Positions 12,308 through 26,170 are shown, numbered from the stretch's first letter. The stretch: DNA of 64,000 nt from Manis javanica (GCF_040802235.1 NC_133157.1:32567501-32631500), one strand, 5' to 3'. The notes: generated by a model from the letters alone, not told the origin. Made by a program: numbers and translations.

Positions 12308-12382
12308 ATTTAATACATGCTTTGAAACAACAAACTTTCATGGAGTGCCTACTAGGTTAAGACAGAAGCTCATGCATGAGGA

Positions 12383-12536
12383 TTTTTTAAAATTTTTATT
12401 TTTTTGTTAAGGTATCATTGATATACACTCTTATGGAGGTTTCACATGAAAAACATTGTGGTTACTACAATTCACCCATATTATCAAGTTCCCCCCCATA
12501 CCTCGTTGCAGTCACTGTCCATCAGTGTAGTAAGAG
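12383..12536 (-). mobile_element. Very short L1 3' UTR insertion with 10-bp TSD
   Basis: An inverted copy of the last ~150 bp of the young L1 type (aaggtatcattgatatacac to ccatcagtgtagtaaga) with a T-rich left end (poly-A on the minus strand). It is flanked by tgcatgagga at 12373-12382 and 12537-12546. It is non-coding. Confidence 0.8.
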
Positions 12537-12559
12537 TGCATGAGGAGTTTTTGATTCAA

Positions 12560-15500
12560 TGAAAAGGCATACTGAGCAATGAAAGGGTAGATAGGAAGTA
12601 GATCCCAGAAGGCCTGACAGCCCATGCTCAGGAGTTTGGGCTTTTCTCCAAAGGCAGTGGTGAACTATTCAAGTCTCCTTCGAGCACTGTTCTCTTTTAC
12701 TATCATGTCTAGTCCCTGACTTACCCTGCTCAAATATCTCTTCCTAGCACTTCTCTCCATGCCCACTGCAGTATTTCATTCTATTTCAGATCCTCCCTTC
12801 TCTCCCCTCCAGTCTGCTCCAAACACTGCAGTGGATTTAATAGACCTCAAATACAGCCAGACCCAATTTGGACTCTACAAATTGCTCATAACATCTACAG
12901 TGCTCATAACATCCTCTGGTCCACATTTAAGATGGGAAAGATGTAAAAAGGAGCTCTCAGTTGAAAGAGTGCCAGTTGGAGCAGGAAATTAGGAAAGAGT
13001 CCAGAGTCCAATATGCAAAATAAATCATAAAATGATGTGAGTTGACTCCAAGTCTTAGATCCTTTATCTTTATCCATGCAAAGGGTTCCGTTTTTGGACT
13101 GTTCTATATATAAAGAAAAATTATGCTCTGCAGCTACTTTTAAAAAAATCAGCTCTATTAATGAATAGTTTACATATAATCAATGTGAAATCTGATGAAT
13201 TTTAACAAATGTATTCAATCAGTCCATCTCAGCAAAAGCCCAAACTCATCTTTGGATGACAGGAGTAGGGGTCAGGAGCATCTGGGTCTCTCTTTCAGGA
13301 GAGGCAGCCACACTTCCCATCCTGAAGGGCTGTCCAAAGGTCTTTGGTGGTCTGCTTGGGTGGCTTTTGAGGGTAATGAGGTGGCTAATAGGGAGATCAG
13401 GAACAGCTGGTCAGTAAGCAACAGCCTGGCAGGTAATCTGTGCCCACCCAGATACTTCACAGGAGAAAAGTCATCATGGAAGGGGAATGCAAATCAAGGC
13501 CCAGGTGTGTGGAAGGAAGAAGGATTTGTTGCCAGCTTATCCTGGGCTGAGAGAAGTGGAAATATTTCAAGTATGAAACCTCCATCTAAAGCCCTCCTTG
13601 CATTTTTATCCACACCTGGGGAGCCTGTTCATTTGGAGAAAGACACATGGGACAAAAGCTATTGGTTGAGTTGAATCTGTGTTCACCTCTCCCTTCTTTC
13701 TCTCAGTTCAGCAAGTACCATTTAGAAGGAAGGGGAGACAGCAACCATGTTGCAAGAAAACATATCTATAGCTCACTTTGTTTTTATCTCACCTGATGGA
13801 ACCTTTTGGCATTTTCAATATAGCCCAAGAAAGAGACACTCCTTAGCCTCCCTCTCAGAGCCTCTCTGACATTGCAACTGTCATAGGCAGCTTTCCACCC
13901 TCCAAAATTTACAGTGGCCATTTTAGAGACCTCAAATTGCTCTCATTTCACTTCCCATCTGAACTCATCTGTTTATTCTTTATATTGTCTCCAAAAAGAG
14001 AACCAAGACCAAAAACTTTATTTCTATCACTTCATGTACCACTAAATGTGCCACAGGGACTCGGCTGTGGCATTATTCAGTGTCTGAAGTAATTCCTCTC
14101 CCAGGAAAGCTTCCTTGAAGCCCCACCTGGAAGTGGTTGCTCCTGCAGCTGAGATCCTAAAGCACTGTTATTTGTCCCTCAACTATGTTTGCAGTGAAAG
14201 AGGATGGAGGAAGTGGTTCTCTGTCTCATCTCCCTTATGAACTACTTGAAAAGACTTTAGATTTTATTGATCTTTTTCCTCTAGGTTATTTAATTGCAAA
14301 TAACTTCAGCAATAATAAATTAACTCCTTGAAGCTAAACAAAATGTTCAGAGTTCTGTATGTGGATGAAACACAGCCTCCTAAGTACTTTTTGCTTATGC
14401 AAGTTCAGGAGAAACAGATCCATTACAAAAGGAACGTTTAGACAGGTCTACTTTGGGCTCATCATGAACATCATGATCATTCCCTCTCCGCCGATCAGCT
14501 GTTGCCTCAACAACAAATGCAGAGAAATTTCTAGACAATTGCATTTGTTTTAACTGAGTAAGGAGAAGCAAAACAAAACAAAAGGGAGAGATTGTTGGAG
14601 AGCGCTGCTAAAATCCAGGCCCTGGCAAAGCTAAGGAAGTGCTGACCAAGCAAAACTCCCTAATCTGCCCACAAAGACCTCCAAGGTGAGTCAGCTGGAA
14701 GGGGCTAATCCCCAGAAGTGACTGATCCCTACAGCTGTAGAGGCCACACAGCCACAGAACTCTGGAGAACATGAGATAATAAAAGCTTTAAGCAATATTG
14801 CGTAGAGAAAGGTTATAGAACCAATAGGGGAGGGTCTTGGCTAAGAGATCACCTCTGTCCCCTCTTGAGTTGTGGGTCATTCACACAGCTCAGCCTTGGG
14901 CAAGGCCCAGATATACGGATGACTCTAAGGATATAGATATTGAAAAGACAGCTGGTTTAGGGCCCAGTTGTGGAGTAGGGCATGGAGTAATTAATACTTT
15001 AAGTAAGGTAAACAACTACAATATTACTGATCTTATAACAGTCAATAAGCCAGCTGATACAAAAATTATACTGCTCCAGATGCCAGGGGTGAGGAAGGGA
15101 GATGGCAGCAAGAAGAAACCACATAAGTGTATATGTGGTGTTCAGTACTGGGTAGCTGACCCTCACATCAAAGATGCAGACAGTATTCAAAAAGTGTGGG
15201 TTCAGATTCAAAGTGTACTGTTCAGGGAGGGCCACTGCCACTCAGTTGTCTGACCTTCGCTAAATCATTTGGGGCTTGATCTTTTAAATTAGTAGCCCTT
15301 TGGTCTGGTACTACCCTCAGTTCGCCTTAAGTGGCAAAGTTAAACTAGTTCAGTAGCATAAGAGCTTCTCTAGCCATTGTTCAGTCAATTCCCCTTCATC
15401 GGTGACTCTCTGTGGAGGCACTATCTTCCCCCAAGGTCACTCTGGACAGCCATGAGGTTATTTTTGGTTGTCACAATGATCAGAGATACCTCCTAGCATT

Positions 15501-16357
15501 TAGTGGGCCTCCTGGCATTTTGTCCTGCCAGGTCCAAAACAGCTCCTCCATATCACAGAAGTTTCCTTTGTCCCAACCAGGAGAATGTCTTGCCAGTCAT
15601 TCACATAGATGAAAAACCTCTGCTTTATGTATAAACACAAATAATTTTTTCACAGTTTTACTATACAATGAATTTTCCAGATTCTTGTCTGTGAATTTCA
15701 TTACAGGACAATAAAAGAGGAGATTACAAAATATTTGTTATTAAAGAAGGTCCTGGGTCAGACAGGGTTCAGCTAATCCCACCCAAAGAGAAGCTGAACA
15801 AGACATTCTTGTTTACTCCAACAGACATAAGGATAGATACATGTATTTATCTTTGTTAGGATTCTGTACCACCGCACCACCTGATTACCCAGTTGTCCCT
15901 AGCATTCACAGCTGATGAAATTAAAACTACTCTTTTTCAGGTTCTCTCTGGAGTTCACTAAGCCTGAATTCCTGTCTCCTCCACCTTAAGTAGAAGAGAT
16001 GCTCTTCCTCCCAGTGCTCTCTTCATCCCCTCCCACTGAGTCTTTTTCACTTAAAACTGAAGCCCTTACTCTCAGCAGCAACTTGCTTAAAACAGGATGT
16101 TTATATTTGCAATTAGAAAATTGCAACATCTGCTAAGAAAGGAGCTAGCAAGCTGTTGGTCAGAGTAAACCACTAGTGGAGATTTTCTCTATGAAAGTAG
16201 TTCTTAATCTGATAGCAATAACGATATGTCAGCACTAACACAGCATTTCACTCCCTTTGTATAGTACATGTTCCTGAAAATGTGCTTGAAGGTTAAACTA
16301 TAAACCCACTTATAAATGTCACTGAAATTGTGGGAGCTCTATTTACAAAGCACATAT
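12560..16357. other. Non-coding spacer, nothing recognised
   Basis: No exon, RNA gene or clear repeat is supported. Open frames of 159 codons (13195-13674) and 138 codons (14837-15253) exist on the plus strand, but neither resembles a known protein, neither has matching flanks of a gene, and both fall in low-GC non-island sequence. Confidence 0.45.
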
Positions 16358-16473
16358 TTATTATATTATATTATATTATATTATATTATATTATATTATA
16401 TTATATTATATTATATTATATTATATTATATTATATTATATTATATTATATTATATTATATTATATTATATTA
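16358..16473 (+). repeat. (ATATT)n pentanucleotide microsatellite
   Basis: About 23 near-perfect copies of a five-base AT unit, followed by a degenerate tail of related sequence to about 16540. It generates a spurious YYII-rich open frame. Confidence 0.95.
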
Positions 16474-16540
16474 ATTATATTACATCATATTAATTATATT
16501 GTATTATATTCATGTTATATATTATATTATGCATTTTTTA

Positions 16541-18165
16541 TATATATAATCCCTAATAGTAATGACTGCAATGTTCCAATGTTTAGTACATAAAGGCTTG
16601 TAATAAATATTTATTCAATCAATGAATAAATGAGGGAAGGGCTAAGTCCATCCTATTTCCACAATGCCATGCTGCCTCTTTGTATACCTCACTAATGAAA
16701 TAAAAAGCCTAAGAAGCAAACAAAGAAAATGTATAAAAAGCATAAGGACAGAGAAAACTCTTTTTTCCTCTTATCAAAACCTCTATGGAGAGCCATACAC
16801 TTATATAATGTGGGTTAGCAAACAGCTTGCACCAAATCCAGGTGCCAATTTGTGAGCTCATTGTTCAGAAAAAGCCTCACAGATCTTTCCTTTTCACTGT
16901 ATATCCATAGAATTTCCCTTTTTACATAAATCTCCAAATGTCTCTAATCAATTCTTCCTATTTTCTTCTCTGCACCCTTTCCTTCCTGGGGAAGTTGGAC
17001 AGGCATTCTGTTCACCTCCCGGCCTGGTAGATTCTGGATGGTAAGGTGAGCAGGCTGGTGAGTGTGACCTGATACTTTTCCAAACACTTGTTGGCACCAA
17101 TAGGCCAGTCAACTAGACAGAGAGGCCTTCTGAACTATTCCCAGCACACTGCTCCTCCGCATGGGGCACTGCATCTGCAGGGAACTTCCCCCTGTGTGTG
17201 AGCCCTGTCCTTATTGGAGAGGCAGCTCTAAATGTCAAAATGCATCTTCATATAAAAGCTCCCTCTCAGGAGTGTCCACTTATGGGCCTTAGTTCTACCT
17301 ATTGGCTAAAGAGAAAAAGTGGAATCTTTGGAGGGGGCCTTGATATTTGGGAAATGTTACAACTTTGCTAGTGTCTTCTCTCGGCTCAATGTCACACTTT
17401 CCTCCTTCAAGCAAGCTTTAATTAATCAAATTTCTTGAAAGTGGCACCCAAAACAAAGTCCTAAAGTTCAGTTGGTCATTTCCTTGTAAATAAACAAGAT
17501 CCATTTAGAAGGTATTTGTAACTCAGACAATGGCTTAGATGTTCTAAATAGCAGAATTAGTAACTGTTTGGTTAGGATCTTTCCATGTAGAGATATGGAG
17601 CTTATGCTGCTCAAGTTGAGAGAAACATGGTTCTGGGTGATTCCAAGTCTTCCTCTCTCAATCCTGATCTTGAAAGTGTCTGGGAATACCAAGTGGACTT
17701 TCTCTGAAAATCCAAGAGTTGTGGCTGGTTTATGGTGTGTTGCATAAACACTACTGCTAGAAAGCTGATTTTGTAACTCATATGCAATGTTCACAACCTC
17801 ACTAGCAAACCAAATTTAGTGCTGATGAGATAGAAGTGAAGTAGAGTATAGGCCATTGCTGTGCAAACTTTTGTCATTGCACTTACTCTTAGGGGTCTAA
17901 GAGTTCTCAACAAGAATGTAAAATATTTGCATTTTCATTTAGATGATTATCTAAATAAATGTAACCATATTTTGCAACTTCTTGATGACTACTTCTAACA
18001 AAGTATCACCATGCTAGTTCAGTGCTAGAATTTGCTCTTATTTTTGTGATGGCAAAGTCTCAAATATGTACCGAAAGTGATGGCACTTCAAGTTTAATAA
18101 TGCTGGTAGCACATCTGGCTGTCCTTGGTTTGGTGCATCCTAATGTCAAAATTACGACAGTCTAA
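16541..18165. other. Non-coding spacer, nothing recognised
   Basis: Unique-looking sequence with no supported gene. A 108-codon minus-strand frame at 17468-17794 resembles nothing I know. Confidence 0.4.
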
Positions 18166-19146
18166 AGCAAATAACCCGATTAATAAATGAGCAGAGGATA
18201 TGAACAGACACTTCTCCAAAGAAGAAATTCAGATAGCCAACAGGCACATGAAAAGATGCTCTGCATCACTAATATTCAGGGAAATGCAAATTAAAACCAC
18301 AATGAGGTATCACCTCACACCAGTTGGAATAGCCAACATCCAAAAGACAAGAAGCAACAAATGCTGGTGAGGATTTAAGGGATGCTTCCTACACTGTTGG
18401 TGGGAATGTAAATTAATTCAACCATTGTGGAAAGCAATATAGAGATTCCTAAAAAAACTAAAAATAGAAATACCATTTGACCCAGGAATTCCACTCCTAG
18501 GAATTTACCCAAAGGAAGCAAGATCCCGGATTCAAGAAGACATATGCACCCATATGTTTATCACAACACTATTTACAAAAGCCAAGATATGGAAGCAACC
18601 TAAATGTCCATCAGTAGGTGAATGGATAAAGAAGATGTGGCATATATACACAATGGAATATTATTCAGCCATAAGAAGAAAACAGATCCTACCATTTGCA
18701 AAAACATGGATGGAGCTAGAGGGTATTATGCTCAGTGAAATAAGCCAGGTGGAGAAAGACAAGTACCAAATGATTTCCCTCATTTGTGGAGTATAACAAT
18801 GAAGCAGAACTGAAGGAACAAAACAGAAGCAGACTCACAGACTCCAAGAAGGGACTAACAGTTACCAAAGGGGAGGGGTTGGAGAGGGCAGGTGGGGAGG
18901 GAGGGAGAAGGGGATTGAGGGGTATTATGATTGGTATACATGGTGTGTGTTGGGGGGTCACAGGGAAGACAGTGTAGTACAGAGAAGACAAGTAGTGACT
19001 GTGGCATCTTACTATGCTGATGGACAGTAACTTCAATGGGGTATGGGGGGGACTTGATAATATGGGTGAATGTAGTAACCACAATGTTTTTCATGTGAAA
19101 CCTTCATAAGAGTGATATCAGTGATACCTTAATAAAAGGTAAAAAA
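18166..19146 (+). mobile_element. 5'-truncated L1 (ORF2 end and 3' UTR)
   Basis: It starts at the ORF2 segment for a NPINK-like motif, runs through an interrupted C-terminus (18554-18796, ending SLICGV), then a 3' UTR with a G4-type tract at 18894-18913 and the ..cagtgataccttaataaaa tail. A weak target duplication is possible: aaaattac at 18148-18155 and 19191-19198, with further similarity beyond. Confidence 0.88.
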
Positions 19147-19386
19147 AATTTTTAATTAAAAAATTAAAAGTAAATAAAAATTTAATTCAAAAAATTACAA
19201 GTCTCTCAGCAACTGACTTTTGCCGATGATGAAATATTTTATCAATGATGAAGAGAAAATCTTTTTGCAGTGATAATTCATAATTGAAGGCAGAGTCACA
19301 GAAAAAAATGCTATAGTTTTTAAGTTATTTAATCAATTAAATATCAGCATAAATATATCATTAAAAGGATGCACTGAAGAGGTGGT

Positions 19387-20020
19387 TAAAGATGGCGGTG
19401 TGAGAAGTGAGACAGAGAACTCCTCCCAAAACCACAAATAATACAAAAATATAGTTAATACAACTAATCCTAAAAGAGCAACAGGAAAGAAGGCTGCACC
19501 AGACTGTATACACCTGGAGAACAGAGTAGACCTCACGACACCAGGTAACATACCAAAGCCTTGATCTGGAGGGACCCAAGCCCTTCCCCCACCACAGCTC
19601 ACAGGCAGGAGGAAGAGAAATGGAGCAGGGAGGGGGTGGAAGCCAAGGACTGCTGAACTCCCAGCCCTGGAGATCTGCTTTGCGAGCACAAACCTTCATT
19701 GCATGGTTCTCTGGAGACTGAGATTCCAGTCATTTGTGAAGGACAGGAATCCACATCTGGCTGCTCTGGGACAAAGGAAAGGCAGGCGGTCTGAGAAGCT
19801 TCCTAGCAGTGAGAGGGTTGCTGAAGGGGTGGGGATTGCACAGGGCTTGCTATTCAGGAGAAGGGATAGATGGACAAGGTTGTATGGGTGTGCTCTGCCC
19901 AGCAGGTTGGGAACTTTCAGGAGCTTCAGGCGCTCCATCCCCCTGGCTGGCTACTCAGCTCCGAGGCCACCCACTATGATATGCAGCATGCTGCACCTTC
20001 CTCCTGGCCTGCCAGCATGA
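19387..20020 (+). promoter_or_regulatory. L1 5' UTR remnant with YY1-like motif
   Basis: GC-richer than the rest of the element. The motif aaagatggcgg at 19388-19398 lies at the extreme 5' end, the position where a YY1 site sets the start of transcription in human L1. Confidence 0.6.
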
Positions 20021-20193
20021 CCAAACTCAATCAAGGGATAGACAAAGAGTATAGAATATGATACCTAATATATAAAGAATGGAGGAGGAAGAAAAAGGAG
20101 GAAAGAAAAAAGAACCTTTAGATTGTGTTTGTAATAGCATACTAAATCACTTAAATTAGACTGTTATATAGTAATGGAATTACCCTTGAACCT

Positions 20194-23100
20194 TTGGTAA
20201 CCACGAATCTAAAGCCTGCAATGGCAGTAAATACATACCTATCAATAAATACCCTGAATGTAAATGATCTGAATGCACCAATTAAAATGCATAGAGTCAC
20301 TGAACGGACAAAAAAACAAGACCAGTCTATATGCTGCCTGCAAGAGATTCACTTCAAACCCAAAGACATACACAGACTGAAAGTAAAGGGATGGAAAAAG
20401 ATATTTCATGTAACTAATAGTGAGAAAAAAGCAGAAGTTGCAGTACTTGTATCAGACGAAATAGACTTCAAAACAAAGAAAGTCACAAGAGACAAAGAAG
20501 GACATTACATAATGATAAAGGGGTCAGTCCAACAAGAGGATATAACCATTATAAATATCTATGCTCCCAACATAGGAGCACCAGCATATGTGAAACAAAT
20601 ACTAACAGAATTAAAGGGGGAAATAGAATGCAATGCATTCATTTTAGGAGACTTCAACACACCGTTCACTCCAAAGGACAGATCAACCAGACAGAAAATA
20701 AGTAAGGAGACAGAGGCACTGAACAACATTTTAGAACAGATGGACCTAACAGACATCTACAGGACAATCCATCCAAAAGCATAGGATACACATTCTTCTC
20801 AAGTGCACATGGAACATTTTCAAGAATAAATCATATACTAGGCCAAAAAAAGAGCCTCAGTAAATTCAAAAAGATTAAAATTGTACCAACCAGCTTCTCA
20901 GACCACAAAGGTATGAAAGTAGAAATAAATTACACAAAGAAAATGAAAAAGCCCACAAACACATGGAGGCTTAATAACATGCTCCTAAATAATCAATGGG
21001 TCAATGACCAAATAAAAAGAGAGATAAAACAATATATGGAGACAAATGACAACAAGAATTCAACAGCACAAAATCTGGGGGAATCAGCAAAAGCCATGCT
21101 AAGAGGGAAGTATATTGTAATACAGGCCTGCCTCATGAAAGAACAATCCCATATGAACAGTTTAAACTCATAATTAATGAAACTAGAAAAATAAGAACAA
21201 ATGGGGTGCAAAATCAGTAGAAGGAAGGACATAATGAAGATTAGAGCAGAAATAAATAAAATTGAGAACAATAAAACAATACAAAGAATCAATGACAGCA
21301 GGAGCTGGTTCTTCAAGAAAATAAACAAAATAGATAAACCCCTAGCTAGACTTATCAAGAAAAAAAGAGAGTCTATACTCATAAACAGAATTAGAAATGA
21401 GAAAGGAAATATCACTATGGACACCACAGAAATACAAAGAATTATGAGAGACTACTATGAAAAATTATATGCTAACAAACTGGATAACCTAGAAGAAATG
21501 GACAACTTTCTAGAAAAATACAACCTTCCAAGGCTGACCAAGGAAGAAAGAGAAAATCTAAAGAGACCAATTATCAGCAAGGAAATGGAATTGGTAATCA
21601 AAAAATTACCTAAGAACAAAACTCCTGGACCAGATGGTTTCACCACTGAATTTTATCAAACATTCAGTGAAGACCTAATATCCATCCTCCTTAAAGTTTT
21701 CCAAAAAGTAGAAGAGAAGCGAATACTCCCAAACTCATTCTACGAGGCCAGCATCACTCCAATACCAAAACCAGGCAAAGACACCACAAAAAAAGAAAAT
21801 TACAGACCAATACCCCTGATGAACATAGATGCAAAAATACTCAACAAAATATTAGCAAACCAAGTTCAAAAATACATCAGTAAGATCATCCATCATGATC
21901 AAGTAGGATTTATTCCAGGGATGCAAGGATGGTACAATATTTGAAAATCCATCAACATCATCCACCATATCAACAAAAAGAAGGACAAAAACCACATGAT
22001 CATCTCCATAGATGCTGAAAAAGCATTCAACAAAATTCAATATCCATTCATGATAAAAACTCTCAACAAAATGGGCATAGAAGGCAAGTACCTCAACATG
22101 ATAAAGGCCATATATGACAAACCCACAACCAACATCATACCTAACAGCGAGAAGCTGAAAGCTTTTTCCTTTAAGATCAGGAACAAGACAAGGATGCCCA
22201 CTCTCCCCACTTTTATTCAACATAGTTCTGGAGATCCTAGCCATGGCAATCAGACAACACAAAGAAATAAAAGGCATCCAGATTGGCAAAGAAGTTAAAC
22301 TGTCCCTGTTTGCAGATGACATAATATTGTACATAGAAAATCCTAAAGAATCCACTCCAAAACTACTAGATCTAATATCTGAATTCAGCAAAATTGCAGG
22401 ATACAAAATTAATACACAGAAATCTGTTGCATTCCTATACACTAATAATGAACTAGCAGAAAGAGAAATCAGGAAAACAATTCCATTCACAATTGCATCA
22501 AAAAGAATAAAATACCTAGGAATAAACCAAATACTCTGAAAACTACAAGACACTCATGAGAGAAATTAAAGAAGATACCAATAAATGGAAACACATCCAG
22601 TGCTCATGGATAGGAAGAATTAATATGGTCAAAATGGCCATCCTGCCTAAAGCAATCTACAGATTCAGTGCAATCCCTATTAAAGTACCAACAGCTTTCT
22701 TCCATGAACTAGAGCAAATAGTTCTAAAATTCATATGGAACCACAAAAGGCCCCAAATAGCCAAAGCAATCCTGAGAAGGAAGAATAAAGCAGGGGGGGA
22801 TTATGCTCCCTGACTTCAAGCTCTACTACAAAGCCACAGTAATCAAGACAATTTGGTACTCGCACAACAGACCCATAGATCAATGGAACAGACTACAGAG
22901 CCCAGATATAAACCCAAGCATATAGGTCAATTAATATATGATAAAGGAGCCATGGATATGCAATGGGGAAATGACAGCCTCTTCAACAACTGGTGTTGGC
23001 AAAACTGGACAGCTACATGCAAGAGAATGAAACTTGATTATTGTCTAACCCCATACACAAAAGTAAACTCAAAATGGATCAAAGACCTGAATGTAAGTCA

Positions 23101-24016
23101 TGAAATGATAAAACTCTGAGAAGAAAACATAGGCAAAAATCTCTTGACTATAAACATGAGCAACTTTTTCCTGAACACATCTCCTTGGGCAATGGAAACA
23201 AAACAAAAAATGAACAAATGTGACTACATCAAGCTAAAAAGCTTCTGTACAGCAAAGAACACCATCAGGAGAACAAAAAGGCATCCCACAGTATGGTAGA
23301 ATATATTTGTAAATGACATATCCAGCAAGGGGTTAGCATCCAAAATATATAAAGAACTCACATGTCTCAACACCCGAAGAGCTACTAACCCTATTAAAAA
23401 ATGGGTGGAGGATCTGAACAGACACTTCTCCAAAGAAGAAATTCACATGGGCAACAGGCACATGAAAAGATGCCCCACATCGCTAATTATCAAGGAATTG
23501 CAAATTAAAACCACAATGAGGTATCACCTCACACCAGTTAGGATGGCCAGCATGAAAAGACTAGGAACAACAAATGCTGTCGAGGATGTGGAGAAAGGGG
23601 AACCCTCCTACACTGCTGGTGGGAATGTAAACTAGTTCAACCATTGTGGAAAGCAGTATGGAGGTTCCTCAAAAAACTAAAAATAGAAATACCATTTGAC
23701 CCAGGAATTCCACTCCTAGGAATTTACCCTAAGAATGCAGCACTCCAGTTTGAAAAAGACAGATGCACCCCTATGTTTATCGCTGCACTATTTACAAGAG
23801 CCAAGAAATGGAAGCAACCTAAGTGTCCATCAGTAGATGAATGGATAAAGAAGATGTGGTACATATACACAATGGAATACTATTGAGCCATAAGAAGAAA
23901 ACAAATCCTACCATTTGCAAAAACATGGATGGAGCTAGAGGGTATTATGCTCAGTGAAATAAGCCAGGTGGAGAAAAACAAGCACCAAATGATTTCCCTC
24001 ATTTGTGGAGTATAAC
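20194..24016 (+). pseudogene. L1 ORF2 pseudogene, catalytic boxes mostly kept
   Basis: The frame opens at 20194 (MVTTN). Endonuclease: QEIHF (T to I in the usual QETH), LGDFNTP intact, SDHKG intact. A frameshift or stop breaks it near 20784. The 21201-21944 piece carries the linker and the start of the reverse transcriptase ([22 protein letters not shown]). The catalytic FADD box is intact at 22309-22320. Further breaks occur near 21944, 22298, 22539 and 22813. The C-terminal piece 23644-23886 is open. It cannot make a full protein. Confidence 0.9.
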
Positions 24017-24370
24017 AACGAAGCAAAACTGAAGGAACAAAATAACAGCAGAGTCACAGACTCCAAGAAGGGACTAGTAGTTACCAAAGGGGAGGAGTGA
24101 GGGAGGCGGGTGGGGAGGGAGGTAGAAGGGGATTGTGGGGTATCATGATTGGTACACGTGGTGTGTGGGGGGTCACAGGGAAGACAGTGTAGCTCAGAAA
24201 AGACAAATGGGGACTCTGTGGCATCTTACTACACTGATGGACAGTGACTTCAATGGGGTGCGTGGGGTGGGACTTGATAATAAGGGTGAATGTAGTAACC
24301 ACATTGTTTTTCTTGTGAAACCTTCCTAAGAGTGTATATCAATGATACCTAAATTTAAAAAAAACTTGAA

Positions 24371-26170
24371 AAAAATGGATACACTGCAAGGGGTTAATCT
24401 ACTGAATTTGTTATGAGCTAATGACTGAAGCACATGTTTTTAAAAAGAATAATATGTTTTTTAAAAGAATCAATACATTAATGGTGCATTTACACCAAAT
24501 GAAGCCTAAGTAATGACCTGGCATAAATGAAAGTTTTATAGTAGTTGAAATCGAGAACAATGGTGATAAAATTAAGTAACCAATGGTCCTTTGATAATAT
24601 AAATAGTTTAAGTGAATACTGTCAGTAGTAGTAAATGTATACTCATTTTTACCAGTGGCTCTAATACACAGACTATGCCTCCACATATTAACTGTAGTTA
24701 TCAGCAACAAGTAGGTAGTATATAGTCAGTGAAGATTTTTAATGTTTTTTTTTCAGTGCTGTATTTTGGGGTGTATTACAAAATTCATCAATCTGTTAAA
24801 ATAATGTGTCAGTTGTCAAAAAGGATCTTATTGTTCAAGGAGAAAACTAATGAAAGTCGTAATTACAGTGACTTATATGATGGTTCACCAAGATCAACAT
24901 CAAATCAGGCCAACAGTAAGTAAAAATGAAGATAATTTTACTTGATCTGTAGGCTTGAAAAGCCGACACATTGTCTAATTCCAACTGTTAAACACTGTGG
25001 AAAGGATAAAACTGTAGAGAGAGTAAAAGATCAGAAGTTGTCAGTTCTTTGTGGGGAGGGGAGGTTTATGAACAGAGAAAATGGCAGGTCAGAGTGGACA
25101 GTCCATTTCCCTGGACATAAGCGCTTTCCTCTGGCTGTTGCCATTAAGGCACAAATCAGTCAGTGCTGTCATCCAGTTGCCTGGAGTGGGGGTCAGTAGC
25201 ATTGTCACACAACAGGAAAAGGTTTCTTTTATATGAGAAAGATATAAATCTCCCTCTTGTTTATGCCACCATTATTTTAGGTTTTCTACTGTATGTAGCC
25301 AAATCTAATACTCACCCAAGTATAGTTTTGTCATTGAATCACTATGTGACCTTGGACAAGATAGGTTCTGTCCCTGGGACATACCTCTAATGCATAGTGG
25401 CAGAGACAGGTGTGGAGGCAGCCTGTATGACTCTGAGATCTCTAAAACAAATGGCTTACCCTCAAGTCCTTGTCTACTTTTGGGAGATCAGGTTCTACAC
25501 TGGCTGTATGACTTTTGAGCAGGTTGTCTCAGCTTTCTGGACTTGCCACACCTGTAAAGTAGGGGTAAAAGCCTACCTCATCGAGTCATTTAAAGAGGTA
25601 AAGCATGTGAAACATAAACTGATGCAAAGTTAAAATGCAAATCATGTAAAAGAAGCAGGAGTTCATGAAGTCCAGGAAGGAACATGAGGGGCCTGCCCAA
25701 ATGACAGAAAGCCACTGACAAATTAATCAGAGAATGATCTGTCTCAAAGATGAAAGAATCCCTAAGGAAAATTAAGGAGGCCCAAGATTTTCACCCAAAT
25801 GCTACAATTTGATCAGGCAAATTGCCGGTCGGTACTGGATTAATTTTGTTGGTTTTAGGAATCAGTGCATTGTTGCAATATAAGCCACATTTTGTGAAAT
25901 GTAAAATAATACTCTTTCCCGTACGGTTTAATTATTTGATTTTCCAGGATGAGGGGCCAAGCATGCCTTTTGGAAGTGATTTCCTCTGAAGTAGGTCTCT
26001 GTTTTCAGTGACCCATTCCTGTTTTTACCCATCATCCCTGCTAAGCATGTGCAACTCCTCCTTTTACCTCTGTCTCCTCGTTGGAGGTGATCCTCACACG
26101 GGCAGGGGCCACCAGTCACTGATGAAGCTACAGTCCTGGGCACAGAGCGGGGATGGGTGCATGGATGGGC
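24371..26170. other. Spacer downstream of CCDC180
   Basis: No gene is supported. A decayed MIR lies at about 25485-25615. The remainder is unique-looking sequence between the L1 tail and the CCDC180 polyadenylation region. Confidence 0.45.
25485..25615 (+). repeat. MIR SINE fragment
   Basis: It follows MIR order: ggttctacactggctgtatg, a tgagcaggttgtctcagc box, cctgtaaagtaggggtaaaa, and cctacctcatcgagtc. Confidence 0.55.

Larger units (their letters stand above)
19387..24370 (+). mobile_element. Near full-length L1 lacking ORF1
   Basis: The 5' end (aaagatggcgg, a YY1-like site as in other L1 promoters) aligns with the 5' end of the copy at 60005. The 5' UTR runs to about 20020, then the sequence jumps to the inter-ORF region (from about 20033), so ORF1 is absent. 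ORF2 follows from 20194, then a 3' UTR and an A-rich tail near 24350-24370. Flanks show a degenerate duplication: ggatgcactgaagagg near 19367 and ggatacactgcaagg near 24377. Orientation is antisense to both flanking genes. Confidence 0.88.

Noticed and set aside
13195..13674. 159-codon plus-strand open frame
   Set aside because: No recognisable domain, no repeat or gene context, no splice partners; consistent with chance.
14837..15253. 138-codon plus-strand open frame starting MAKRSPLSPLELW
   Set aside because: I considered a retroviral or retrocopy origin but saw no motif, poly-A tail or LTR pair. Left as unexplained non-coding sequence.
16330..16593. Open frame of 87 codons rich in YYII
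   Set aside because: It is the translation of the (ATATT)n microsatellite.
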